Assembly: GCA_017547385.1 (NCBI GenBank)
Contig: JAFYPU010000018.1
Span: forward strand, 1-64,000
Origin: Bacteroidaceae bacterium
GTDB lineage: Bacteria; Bacteroidota; Bacteroidia; Bacteroidales; Bacteroidaceae
Direction of reading: 5' to 3'
DNA length: 64,000 bases
Shown: positions 45,101-54,200 of the stretch, one piece after another
Layout: every line of letters starts with the position of its first letter
Position numbering within the stretch: the stretch's first letter is position 1
Program-made: the position numbers and the translations under genes
The notes under the pieces: model-generated
Seen by the model: the letters and a program-made list of their open reading frames with translations, nothing else
Database searches by the model: none
What the model was told of the DNA's origin: nothing

Positions 45101-48100
45101 ATTGTTTGCTTTGCACTCCACGTTTTACCATTGTCATCACTTGTTCGGATAACAAGATCAATACCGGGATTGGCTGTTCCAAAGTTATAGCGTCCGATGT
45201 CATCAAGGCTGTGGCGATAATCGCTCACGGCAATGAGGCGACCCGTTGAGGTCTTGCCGATGGCTGGAATGCGGTAAGAAAATTCGTCATCGTCATAGAA
45301 GAGCGTTACATCGGCAGTAGGAGTAAATTTAGCAACCAAAGGATTTCCTTCTGTGATAAGTGCTTTTTGCTCATCAGTGAGCGTAACACTCTTGCCTAAA
45401 TCTTGGCCATTCAAGAAGAAGCCCTGAAACTCGAAACCGCGGTAAGCACGGGTGAATTCAATAACACTAGTGGGTGTGTCAAGGTATCCGATTGTTACTA
45501 CATCCGCATCTCTCATCAACTGAACGGTATTGGTTCCAAACTTACTTGTGGTTCTTATCATACCGAAGTGCGTGTTGGGATTGTTTATATCCAATCCATC
45601 CACCTCAGCCTTTACTCGCAATTGCAATTGTTCTGCTTCAGATTCTTCAACAAGCTCTGCAATAGCTTGCAACTCTGCAGTAGTCAATTCACCCACAAGC
45701 ATCACTTGGTGATTACTGCCTTCGTCATTAAGAGTATTCCAACCTCCAGTCCATGTAATAAGACCTTCACCATGATCGGGGCTATGGTTTACGACACCCG
45801 CATTGTCGGTAGAGAACATAATGGGATAGTCGTTAGAACTGCTCTGCTTAAAGGTAAGCAGTTTGTTGTTAGGCGCATCAACGAAAGGCACTGAAGCATT
45901 ATTGCCACTCTGCACACCCATATACTTACGCTTACCTATATTATAAAGGTAGTAGTTGCCTTTGGCCGACTTATACACCGTCCACTGGAAGTAGGTGTTC
46001 GCAGCTGAGGCTGCAGGATTCACCGTAGTTCTTGCGGTAGAAATCACATTGTTGCTGCTTGCCGTAGCACCCATCCAACCGCGCTTTGTTACGAAAGTAT
46101 AGATACCACCATTCTTAAACTCTTCGGCACTCTTGATGGCCACAGGTTCAAAACTTTGGTCATAAAGGTCAGCAGGGATGAACACGAAGTCGGTACAATA
46201 AGCCGTAGTCTTCTGATCATAAGTTACGGAAGACTGGTCAAAGGCACCGTCTGCATTCTTCACCACAAAATAGTTGCTTCCCTGTGTGTGCAGCGTTACA
46301 CCCATGTGATGCGTGGTGGCAGCGACGGTAAAGTTATGTTCATTATCACTCAGTCCCTTGTGAGCAAGGTACTTTGCTTCTTTATTCTTGAAATTATACT
46401 TACCATCTTCTTTCACGGCAGGCGTCCAAAGGAAAGCAGCCGCCCCACGTTGCAATTCTGTGGTGGGGGTGAGCGTACCATTGTTGTTATAAAGGTAGCG
46501 ATTCAAAAAATTGCTATCCTTATAAGTATCTACATAAAGATAAGAGGCAACCCCAACGACAGGCGATCCTTCTGTGAGTCCCTTATTCCATGCATACACC
46601 TTGTTCAGTTCGGCTGCAGTCTCCAAAGTGGCATTGGCACGATAGGCACGCACGGCATCAAAGGTCTCGTTCACCTTGGTGTAATCGGCGGGCAGGATGT
46701 AGAACTCCGAGAACGTGTAGAACACAGTGCTGTTGTTCGTTGTGTTCACCGTGAAGCGGTAGTGCTGATATGCAGTAGCACTCGCGATGGTTTCAGAATA
46801 ATAGTCAAGCACAGCCGCATCCGTGGGGAAACCGCTACCAATCACCTTCACCTCTGTCCAAGTAGTCTTATCGTTTGAACCTTCAATGGTGATTTGGGTA
46901 GGGCGGTTATTGTTGTTCTGACTGCGCTTCTTGAAGTAGAATCGGAAGTTCTTCACAGCCTTGCCCAAGTCAACTTGCAGATAATGGCTACCGGTACCAA
47001 GCGTATTACCATAGCCGCTATGGAAGAAAGTCTCATATTTACCATCAATGAGATTGGCGTAAGCATTGCCACTCTCCTGATCTGTAGAGGCAGGGTAATT
47101 ACAAACAAACTGACCATCACCCTTGATGCCCGTACCGGCATTCTGCACCAAGCCAAGGTGGCGCTGCAGCCCATGGATGTTCATGCCGTTGTTGGCTGCC
47201 ACCGCATCGCTGAGGATGAGGTCTTCCGCATTGACGGGATACTCCAACTCGGCAATTTTCTCTGTGCTGAGTGCTTCGCCGAAGAACTGCACCGAACGAA
47301 TTTGTCCGCCAAACTTATCATACGCAGCGTTAGTGCTCACCACACCACCACCGATGTAAAGCTTTGCATTGGCATTATCGAGAAAGTTGCTGAACGACTG
47401 CAATTCGTAACCGCTCACGGGATAGGTTGCCGAACTCTTCAACGCACCGTCCACATAGACGGAAAACTGCTTGTTGGCGCGATCAATCACATACACCACC
47501 TTGTAGTTGGTGCTCCCTGTAAAAGCAAAGTCTCTGTAAGTAAATCTGTCGCCATCGGATGAAGAGGGTAAATAAACGGGGTTACTGCCGTAAAGTCCGA
47601 AACCCACATAGGGAGAGTTTGTCTTAGTGGCACCGGTAACTCCTTTCGTAGGGTCGGCCGCACACACCAATGCTTGGCGGCCACTCATGGAAGCCGGCAT
47701 AGTTACATCCAAAGCAATGGTGATGTTCTCCTTGGAAAACACTTTCTGTGCCAAAGCTGCGTCTACGGCATAGGGATAGGTCTGACTACCCAAGCCTTCC
47801 AACTTGACGATGGGTTGAGGCGGAATTTGGTCGGTAACATCAATGAAACGATATTCGCAGCCATCGTCTGTGGTGTTGGTGCCATCTCCCCAGTTAAGAA
47901 GGTGCAGATTACCATCTTTTTGCTGGTTGAATTGGGCTGAACCGCTTACAACAATCACATTCCCGGTGTTCTCAGCTTTCTTGATGCTCCAACCGGCAGC
48001 GGGCTGTGCTGCCACAGTTTTCAGTGCTGCGTTGTTGTTGCTGGCGGGTGAGATATAAGTACCATCGGCAAGGTTGATGATGTCGTATGCATTGTCGCTG

Positions 48101-50601
48101 CGCTTCACAAACTGCCAGACGGAAGCCTTGGTCGTTGCTTCCGTAGGACCTGTGATAGCTGCATCAACACCATTACCTGTAGCATAGCGATTGGCACGGA
48201 GCGGCGTGTACATGCGGTAGTAATTGCCACTCACGGGGCGGTTCATCGCCTCTTCGGTGAGCGAAGCCGCGAAGGCTTGCCACGCCGTTTCGAGCGCAGC
48301 CACCTGTGCTTCACGCTCCGCCTGAGTCATGTCGGTGTCGGCATAGGTAGCCTCGATTTCTTTCACCTTGGCATCAAGCGTGGCAGCCGCACTTTCGGGC
48401 CAGAGACCTACGGCCGTGCCGATGTAAGCACCACGGTCGCGCTTGATTTCGCTCACTTTGGCAGCTACCACCTCGGTGGCCTCGTCCATGCATTGGTTGG
48501 GCGAGTACACCAAGTTTTCAACGGCATTCACACCCTCCACATCAGTGAACACGCAGGTGAACATCCACTTCTTCAAACGATAACCCTTGTTCATGTAAGG
48601 GAGCTTGAGGAACACCTTGTTCCAACCCTGCTTCAGGGTAACCTTGATGGGAGCACGGCCGGGGAAGTTCTCGTTCTTCAGTTCCACTTCCTTGCTGCTG
48701 ACGCTCACACCGGTGTTGTCCCATGTGGGAGCCGCAATCTCCTCACCGTTAATCCATATTTTAGAACCGAAGTGGTCCCACTTACCTGCGGGAGCAGCAC
48801 CGTCTTGTTCCGAGCGGCTGTAATTCTGAAACTCAATCTGTGCACCTACGGTCTGTTCTTGGGGAGAATAAACGTATGTCCACGCATAGGCAGTGTGGTT
48901 GAACTGAGGATTGCTGTAGTAGGCATTGATGATGGAGTTGCCCCAGGTGTGAGCCAGGTAGATGCCCGCACCAGTTGCCATTCCTGTGTAATAGGTCTTG
49001 CCTTCGTGGGTATATACTTCGGGAAGAAGGTCTGTCGATGCCGTAGTGCCGGCTTCTTCAGGCCCGAAGACCGCCGTTTCGCTGCCTCCGTTGGGGAAAG
49101 CATCCGTGATGCGCCAACGCACATTGGTTTGCTTCACATAGGGAATGGGCTCGGCTTTCAAGGAGTTTGCCTTGTGGAAGAGGAAGCGCGTTTCCCAACT
49201 CTTAAACTCTTCGTATTCGTCACCCGAGTTGGGGAGCATCACGCCGCCGCCATAAGGATTGGCCTTGTAGGCAGCCGGGGTGTTGGTGGCATTGTCGATG
49301 TACTGTTTGCCACCACCTGCCCAGGCACGCTCGGCCGTGGCGATGACATTTGCCCACACATTGTTCTGCGCCATGATGTCTCTCTCCGTAGCCACTTTGC
49401 GGTCGTTCCAACAACCTGAGATAGCGCCAGCAACTTCTGTGCTACCCTGCTGAGAATAGTAGATGGTACTCTTGTAGATACCCACGAGGTCGGCAAAGAC
49501 GTCGAAGTGGTTGGTGTAATTATAACGGCAATCAATGTTGGCCTTGCCCGAAGCCAAGTATCCGCGTGTGCCCCACATTTGTGCCAAAGTGTGGTTCAGT
49601 GCATCCTGACTGATGCCGTTGATGGGATTCCAGAGTCCTCCTTTCACGTTGGCACCTTTGCTTTCGACATAGGCAATCATTTCGTTGAGGTAGTCGGCCG
49701 TGGTGCTCACTTCGTCGCCACCGATGTGAATGTAGGGAGCATCGGCAAAGACTTCCACCACCTCGTCAAGAATCTTTTTGAGCGCAGCCTTACCGTCTGC
49801 AGTCTGCATGCCAAAACCCATGGCACGTTCAAAGGCTTCGCTATGACCGGGCATGTCGATTTCGGGAATGACAACCATACCGTGCTTCTTCGCCACCTGC
49901 ATCAAGCGCTTGCAATCTTCCTGCGTGTAATACTGTCCGGGGAAGCGTGTCATGCTTGCCGCAGCGGTGAGCTGAGGATACGCCTTCACCTCAAAACGCC
50001 ATGCCTGGTTCTCCGTCAGGTGCCAGTGGAAAGTGTTCACCTTGAAGCGCGAAAAGAGTTCGACTTGCTTCACCAGCTCGTCAATGGAGATGAACGAGCG
50101 ACCCACGTCGTGCATGTAACCACGCAGCTTGAATGCAGGCCAGTCCTTCATGGTAAGTGCTTCGAGGGCAGGAGTGCCTTCCCACCCTTCGGCCAACTGC
50201 GTGAGCGTTTGCGCTGCACGAATCACACCCGTGTTGGTTACGGCCGTGATATTGATTTCGCTGCCGGTAATCTCCAGCGTGTAAGCCTCGTTTTCATAAC
50301 CATGAAGCGCGTAATCATGCGCACCGTCAATGCTTTTCACCAGGCTCACGTTGACAGCCTTGCCACCGGCAGGCACAAGCGCACAACCGGCATTGGTGAA
50401 GACCTCTTCCAACAACTCACACCGGGCAGCCCCGTCGGCATAAGCCACCGTCACGTTGCCCGAGAGCATGAACGGAGCAGCATTTTCTGTTACCGCAACG
50501 CTCTGCGGCTTGGGGAGCAGATGCACCAGCTTGGCTTGTGCCGAGAGGGAAAACCCTAAGCACAAGCACAGCATCATCTTCAACAAGAAGTTTGTTCTCA
50601 T
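42127..50601 (-). CDS. Secreted multi-enzyme: GH20 hexosaminidase + GH33 sialidase + metzincin protease
   Basis: A single 2824-codon frame. Signal peptide (1-23, LGFSLSAQA); GH20 N-terminal and catalytic domains (about 24-480) with HIGGDEV, catalytic pair D296-E297; beta-trefoil-like segment (about 770-930); LamG-like lectin domain (about 940-1140); F5/8 discoidin/CBM32-like domain (about 1150-1290); further trefoil-like parts (to about 1640); GH33 sialidase (about 1765-2145) with YRIP (R1777) and Asp boxes SDDNGKTW, SEDNGVTW, TDDLGETW; metzincin (about 2150-2345) with HELGHMFGAVH (H2305, H2309, H2315) and Met-turn SLMD (M2324); Ig/cadherin-like parts; C-terminal tail with YDLTGRRV and GVYIVNGKKV, resembling a type IX secretion sorting signal. 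It could strip sialic acid and N-acetylhexosamine from mucin-type glycans and cut the exposed protein. All three catalytic motifs look intact. Promoter from the repeat at 50656. Confidence 0.88.
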   Translation of the reverse strand: MRTNFLLKMMLCLCLGFSLSAQAKLVHLLPKPQSVAVTENAAPFMLSGNVTVAYADGAARCELLEEVFTNAGCALVPAGGKAVNVSLVKSIDGAHDYALHGYENEAYTLEITGSEINITAVTNTGVIRAAQTLTQLAEGWEGTPALEALTMKDWPAFKLRGYMHDVGRSFISIDELVKQVELFSRFKVNTFHWHLTENQAWRFEVKAYPQLTAAASMTRFPGQYYTQEDCKRLMQVAKKHGMVVIPEIDMPGHSEAFERAMGFGMQTADGKAALKKILDEVVEVFADAPYIHIGGDEVSTTADYLNEMIAYVESKGANVKGGLWNPINGISQDALNHTLAQMWGTRGYLASGKANIDCRYNYTNHFDVFADLVGIYKSTIYYSQQGSTEVAGAISGCWNDRKVATERDIMAQNNVWANVIATAERAWAGGGKQYIDNATNTPAAYKANPYGGGVMLPNSGDEYEEFKSWETRFLFHKANSLKAEPIPYVKQTNVRWRITDAFPNGGSETAVFGPEEAGTTASTDLLPEVYTHEGKTYYTGMATGAGIYLAHTWGNSIINAYYSNPQFNHTAYAWTYVYSPQEQTVGAQIEFQNYSRSEQDGAAPAGKWDHFGSKIWINGEEIAAPTWDNTGVSVSSKEVELKNENFPGRAPIKVTLKQGWNKVFLKLPYMNKGYRLKKWMFTCVFTDVEGVNAVENLVYSPNQCMDEATEVVAAKVSEIKRDRGAYIGTAVGLWPESAAATLDAKVKEIEATYADTDMTQAEREAQVAALETAWQAFAASLTEEAMNRPVSGNYYRMYTPLRANRYATGNGVDAAITGPTEATTKASVWQFVKRSDNAYDIINLADGTYISPASNNNAALKTVAAQPAAGWSIKKAENTGNVIVVSGSAQFNQQKDGNLHLLNWGDGTNTTDDGCEYRFIDVTDQIPPQPIVKLEGLGSQTYPYAVDAALAQKVFSKENITIALDVTMPASMSGRQALVCAADPTKGVTGATKTNSPYVGFGLYGSNPVYLPSSSDGDRFTYRDFAFTGSTNYKVVYVIDRANKQFSVYVDGALKSSATYPVSGYELQSFSNFLDNANAKLYIGGGVVSTNAAYDKFGGQIRSVQFFGEALSTEKIAELEYPVNAEDLILSDAVAANNGMNIHGLQRHLGLVQNAGTGIKGDGQFVCNYPASTDQESGNAYANLIDGKYETFFHSGYGNTLGTGSHYLQVDLGKAVKNFRFYFKKRSQNNNNRPTQITIEGSNDKTTWTEVKVIGSGFPTDAAVLDYYSETIASATAYQHYRFTVNTTNNSTVFYTFSEFYILPADYTKVNETFDAVRAYRANATLETAAELNKVYAWNKGLTEGSPVVGVASYLYVDTYKDSNFLNRYLYNNNGTLTPTTELQRGAAAFLWTPAVKEDGKYNFKNKEAKYLAHKGLSDNEHNFTVAATTHHMGVTLHTQGSNYFVVKNADGAFDQSSVTYDQKTTAYCTDFVFIPADLYDQSFEPVAIKSAEEFKNGGIYTFVTKRGWMGATASSNNVISTARTTVNPAASAANTYFQWTVYKSAKGNYYLYNIGKRKYMGVQSGNNASVPFVDAPNNKLLTFKQSSSNDYPIMFSTDNAGVVNHSPDHGEGLITWTGGWNTLNDEGSNHQVMLVGELTTAELQAIAELVEESEAEQLQLRVKAEVDGLDINNPNTHFGMIRTTSKFGTNTVQLMRDADVVTIGYLDTPTSVIEFTRAYRGFEFQGFFLNGQDLGKSVTLTDEQKALITEGNPLVAKFTPTADVTLFYDDDEFSYRIPAIGKTSTGRLIAVSDYRHSLDDIGRYNFGTANPGIDLVIRTSDDNGKTWSAKQTIAAGSCKRGTDDCAYGDAAIAVVGQKVLVMAAAGDVMFGNGSATAHNRAVRVFSEDNGVTWTKQDISETLFLGDDATIKNGYTSFFGSGRLAVDENYNGTGKARIYGALLLKKASGTGNYVIYTDDLGETWNILGGSQDPIANQDEPKVEILPSGQILLSVRRGGGRQFNVFTYTDKGTNAGSWDSNVNGCGNGGSNTCNGEPYLVDAVNANGDPVKLLLQSQPKGGGGLYDRRDVTIWYKEITNDNYTSAQIAGNWTQGIQVSTQQSAYSAMTLQDDGKIAFFFEEAPCYGDDQAKGYCMVYTPLTIEAITNNNYTTPEASEGGEEVTSADALPGDGTLRFYRLAIPVTKSAFDTDLGGSYDRVLAFWQECEDFVNKMFVPLGFCFDVVMDERLSNVVDLPVNAYNGLPEIGNCTYNLNNIIGEANYDVAMWVTHRDDYAENSGLSALKGAYSSNTKGSGYAKTDKWVVAHELGHMFGAVHTLQGEGSLMDNLGEFFSYPSIKAIRNSAKGTASYRNVTVANNAPRFDAEQMKTTYRIPQGACLAIDVQATDIEKHQLMYTAIGCNSKNVDNVQEGVNMTLPFASFAPQRSNIISYAPIYTADLFYDDNFYLKEGTNIHKMEPGTYPLSILVNDVPNVAWNYATLTAAPFYSTYAIWESNVEIVSGEAFTASLQPAETEYTAGEEVTVQWGVNENYFTKDSRLRISMSSDYGKTFTYVLAEDVKALDGSCTITLPNVNVGQVDVDFTTAVRRMNGGVIKIEEVGGAAFTLTALDPNDNKSFIVTGGTDEPETIISSIGAYEIGTFYANRPVEIPEGVKAYVATTLPTMDGKDPEGNAIGTITLTQLEEVIPAQTGVVIKGKENTYTFFATNSGSVITDNLLRGYAGTEAYAEVALPTDGSTNYVLTVMDGVAGFYRKVAGFKVYNNKAYLNVPTNAKALRMRFVDADGTTEIHDVMIEQSADNCIYDLTGRRVRYAGKGVYIVNGKKVMR

Positions 50602-50655
50602 CAGAATATGAATTAAGTTAATGATGTATTAATTTCGAGTAATATATAATATGGG

Positions 50656-50740
50656 GCAAAGATAGTGAAAGGCGAGTGCAGAACAAAACAATAAGCTTGC
50701 TTTTGTTTTTATGCCGAGCTGCATCCTATCTTGAGCTACA
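50656..50740 (-). repeat. Promoter-bearing repeat, fourth copy (drives the giant glycosidase)
   Basis: Minus strand: TTTG (50687-50684), 19 bp, TATCTTTG (50664-50657), 56 bp before the start codon. Downstream of it on the plus strand come the T-rich hairpin and ATGCCGAGC as in the copies at 29261 and 33330. More diverged than those two. Confidence 0.78.
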
Positions 50741-50855
50741 GCCAAAGTGATAATCCATTAAACCATGTTCTAAGCGGCTGAAAAACTATCCAGAAGCGGA
50801 CATCCCAACCTCCTTTTCCGAACCGTCATTTCATCGAGTGCATTTTGTGCAAATT

Positions 50856-50912
50856 CTGCGAGCACCGCGCGATTTTCTGCGAGCACTGCGGAAATTCCTG
50901 CGAGCACTGCGG
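50856..50912. repeat. Three-unit 21-bp array, locus 5
   Basis: CTGCGAGCACCGCGC (50856), CTGCGAGCACTGCGG (50877) and the same word (50898), with 6-bp spacers GATTTT and AAATTC. A fainter fourth unit may lie at 50835. It is upstream of the giant glycosidase. Apart from this, the promoter repeat and the terminator, 50602-51087 shows nothing. Confidence 0.85.
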
Positions 50913-50995
50913 AAAACGAGGGAAATGGGTGCAAAGAAAAGCGAGGTGTTAAGGCCACCCACAACCGGCCGAACGCTTCATCACCCACCGGCATG

Positions 50996-51038
50996 CAAAA
51001 AGCCGCCTCGCGTCAACGAATTGACAAGCGAGGCGGCT
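50996..51038 (-). terminator. Terminator after the first microprotein gene
   Basis: AGCCGCCTCGC and GCGAGGCGGCT (51001-51011, 51028-51038) form a stem, followed on the minus strand by TTTTT. Confidence 0.85.
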
Positions 51039-51087
51039 CATGAGAGTTAATAAAGGGACTTCTCTTGACGAGAAGAAGGGTTGCGGT

Positions 51088-51255
51088 TTATTCTTCCCAG
51101 AGACCCTTACCGATACCGGCTGCACGTTTGCGAGACATCATGTCCTCGCCGTCCACAGTTCCCGAATCGTCTTTCCCAATGCTGGCACTCAGCAGATGAG
51201 CATCGGCAATCATTTCCAAAACATCGGCAGTAGGGATGATATAAGCTTTCTTCAT
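51088..51255 (-). CDS. Microprotein of 55 residues downstream of sialidase
   Basis: A 55-residue frame that starts 17 bp after the sialidase stop, begins MKKAYIIPTADVLEMIADAH, continues LLSASIG, and ends with a basic SRKRA block and LWEE. It is related to the microprotein at 56981 (shared MKK, Y, PT, SKRA, W-x-E) and has the same 17-bp distance from its upstream gene. No signal peptide. Proteins of the MKKxYxxPxxxV type are frequent in Bacteroidales next to secreted proteins, but I know of no function; a chaperone, export or regulatory peptide role is only a guess. A terminator follows. Confidence 0.75.
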   Translation of the reverse strand: MKKAYIIPTADVLEMIADAHLLSASIGKDDSGTVDGEDMMSRKRAAGIGKGLWEE

Positions 51256-51272
51256 ATTCGTGTCGTGTTTTC

Positions 51273-54200
51273 TTATTTTACAATAAACTTCTTGCCACCG
51301 CGGATGTAAACACCGCCCTTGTTCAACTGGCTCACACGACGACCGCTGAGGTCGTAAACGGGCAGATGAGCATCGGATGCATTTTCTTCCACACCGGAGA
51401 TGCGAGTAACTTCTCCACCGAAATCAAGTGCATAGGCTTTCACTTGGCTGCCGGCACCCAAAACGATGTAAGCCTTGTTCTTACCGGCAACAGTGCCCAC
51501 TGTGCCTTGATAGAAGGCAATACCCTTGGTGAAGTATTCGCCATCGATTTTCACTCTGTTGCCCAACACATAGTCGCCCAATTCCAGAACGTGGGTGGTG
51601 CCGGCAGTGTGGCAGAACAGGTTGCCATCGATGGTGGCATCGGCTGCAATCTCAGTGCCGTCGGTCTTGGCGGGAATCATCGGAGCAGAAGCAATACCTG
51701 CTTCTCCCACAAGGATCACTCCTTGGTTGGCAGGGATGGCATCACCTTCCATCACGGCGAGAGTAGCACCGTTGGCAGTCTTGGAGGCAGCGTAATAGGC
51801 TGTTACACCTTCGGGGACGAGGGTGGCAAAAGGAGCACTGAAAGTGCCAATGCCCTTGCCCACACCGATGTTGTGCAGACACACGTCAGTGTCCTTAATG
51901 GTGTTCAGCTTCACATTGTTGGGGTAAGACACTTCCTGGAAAGCGAAGACAGAACTTGCGTTGGCCTCACAAACCAACTTAACATTGCTATGCTTATCTC
52001 TGTTGCCGTTGTGCAAGTTCAATTGACCATTCTCATCAACGCACATGGTCACCCAACCATCGTAGGCCTTACCTTGAGAGAGACCGGCGATGGCCAAAGT
52101 TCCCAAACGCACATCGGGTGTAGCATGGAGATAGAGATCGTTTTCTGCAGAGCTCAAGCAGTTGTAGTAGCTAGAAAAACCTGTTGCATTTCCACCATCG
52201 GCTGCAAAAGGTTCACCAACCTGACCTGTGGCTTCGAAATCTATCGGAGAATAATACAATGCGTACTTACCATTCTTCGCATTGACAAAAGCATAGAGTT
52301 TGTTTTCTGCATCAATCACACGACAAACAAACTTCTCGGCATCGTCATCGGTGGCAGACTTCTGCGCCACGGTGAGCACACCGCTTTGTTCGTCATATTT
52401 CAGCACGTTGAAGCTGGGGCTGAAGTTGTTCTCATCAGTGGTAAGCACACTATATATAATATATGTACCGCCATCGGCAGGCATCTGCACATCGGTAGTC
52501 GTGATGTAAGCTTCGTAAGCATCGCTCAGTCTCTCATAGTCTTCAGTTGAAGCATTGCCGGCATTGACAACCTCCAAAACTTCAGTCAATTCATTACGCA
52601 CCTCAGAGTCTTCTTCAGGATAGCCCACACCGGTGAGAGCCAAAACTTTGGGAGCAGCGTGCATAAGGAACGGTGCTTCGTTTTCGGCACAAGCCTCATA
52701 CTGCCCGTTTGTCAAATCCTCGATGCTGTAGGGGATGTAAACCATGCAGTAGCCACCGGGCTCTTCCTCGAAGAAGAAGCCGATGCGGCCATCGGCCTGC
52801 ATAATCATGGTGGAATAAGCCGATTCCTTGGTGCTTACATGCTTACCCACTTGCCAACCTTCGGCAAAAGCAGCAGGAGTGTAAGGAGTGGAATAGTTCA
52901 TTTCCTTATAGTAAACCTTAACATTGCTGCGATTGGGACCTGCAGGAATGGATTGCAACATAACGTCGCAAACTTTGCCATCAGACTTGCGAACAGCTTT
53001 CACCTTGTAGATTTCACCGTTCGTACCGTTGCCACTACCATCATAAGCAGATGTACTCTTTACTGCAGACCCCCAACTACCTGTTGTGTATTTTTCAGCA
53101 TCTGACTTACCCTCATTGTTAAATGTAAAGATATTGAACCAACGTCCACCAGAAACGCGGCTACTGAGAACCACAGTACCATCTGCCAATTCTTCCACCT
53201 TGGGTTCGTCGCCACCGGAAGCAGGACGATCACTGATGGTGCCAAGCACATTCCATGACATACCGAAGTCGTCAGAATAAATCACGCGATTACCCTCATC
53301 GCGAGTCCACAGAGCACAATAGAGACGATAGTATTCGTTCTTCTTCACCACACGGCTCTGGCAAATCTTACCCGAACCAATAAACATAGAAGTTACGGTG
53401 GGAGTTTCACCGTCCAAGAAGATGGAGTATATGGCATCCGTTACTTCCTCGGGCTGTGTCCAGTCCCAAGTTTTTGTTTCTTCGTTGTAATTGGCATACA
53501 CACGAGCCACACGGTTTACGGCTGTGGCATCCTTCACACCAATCTTAGATTTTTCCCAACGTCCGTTCCAACATGTTGTGCGACCACTTACCATCATCAC
53601 AAGAAGCTTGTTTTGGTCGCGGTCAGCCACAATGGCGGGGTCGCCATAACCGGTTTCCATAACATTGGTGTTGCCACCTTTACCATCAGCCACTGTAAAC
53701 TCAGCCCCCCAATTCACACCATTGTCAGTTGAAATTCGGCATACAATATCCACGTCTCCATTTCCGATATCACCACCACAAGGACGGTAGTCGCAAATGG
53801 CAAAGATATCTCCGTTGGGAGCTGTTGCAATGGCAGGAATACGATAGGGGTGATTTTCTCTGGGAGTGTAATAGAGTGTACGTTCCTCAGTGGCATTGTA
53901 ATAAGCACTCAACTCCACACCCCCCACGGGGATAGTGAAGTTTTCAGGATTGTCAACACCCCAAATGCCCCAGAGTTCGTAACCGCGATAAGTCATGCTG
54001 CTGAGTGAAAGCGTGGCACCCTTGGGCAGATAATAAGTGGTAGCTTCCACATTGCCCTCGATGCGTGTCTGCGCTGTGCTTCCATCAATGCTGAATGTGA
54101 GTTCGGCCACGCGAGGACTGCTTTCCAACACTTGGTCCACATAAACGCCCATTGAGAGCGTATTCTTAACGTCGATAAGGTCAAAATTCCAGTGAGAGCC

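Noticed and set aside
49507..50559. 350-codon frame opposite the giant glycosidase
   Set aside because: Antisense of the GH20 domain, which has intact catalytic motifs.
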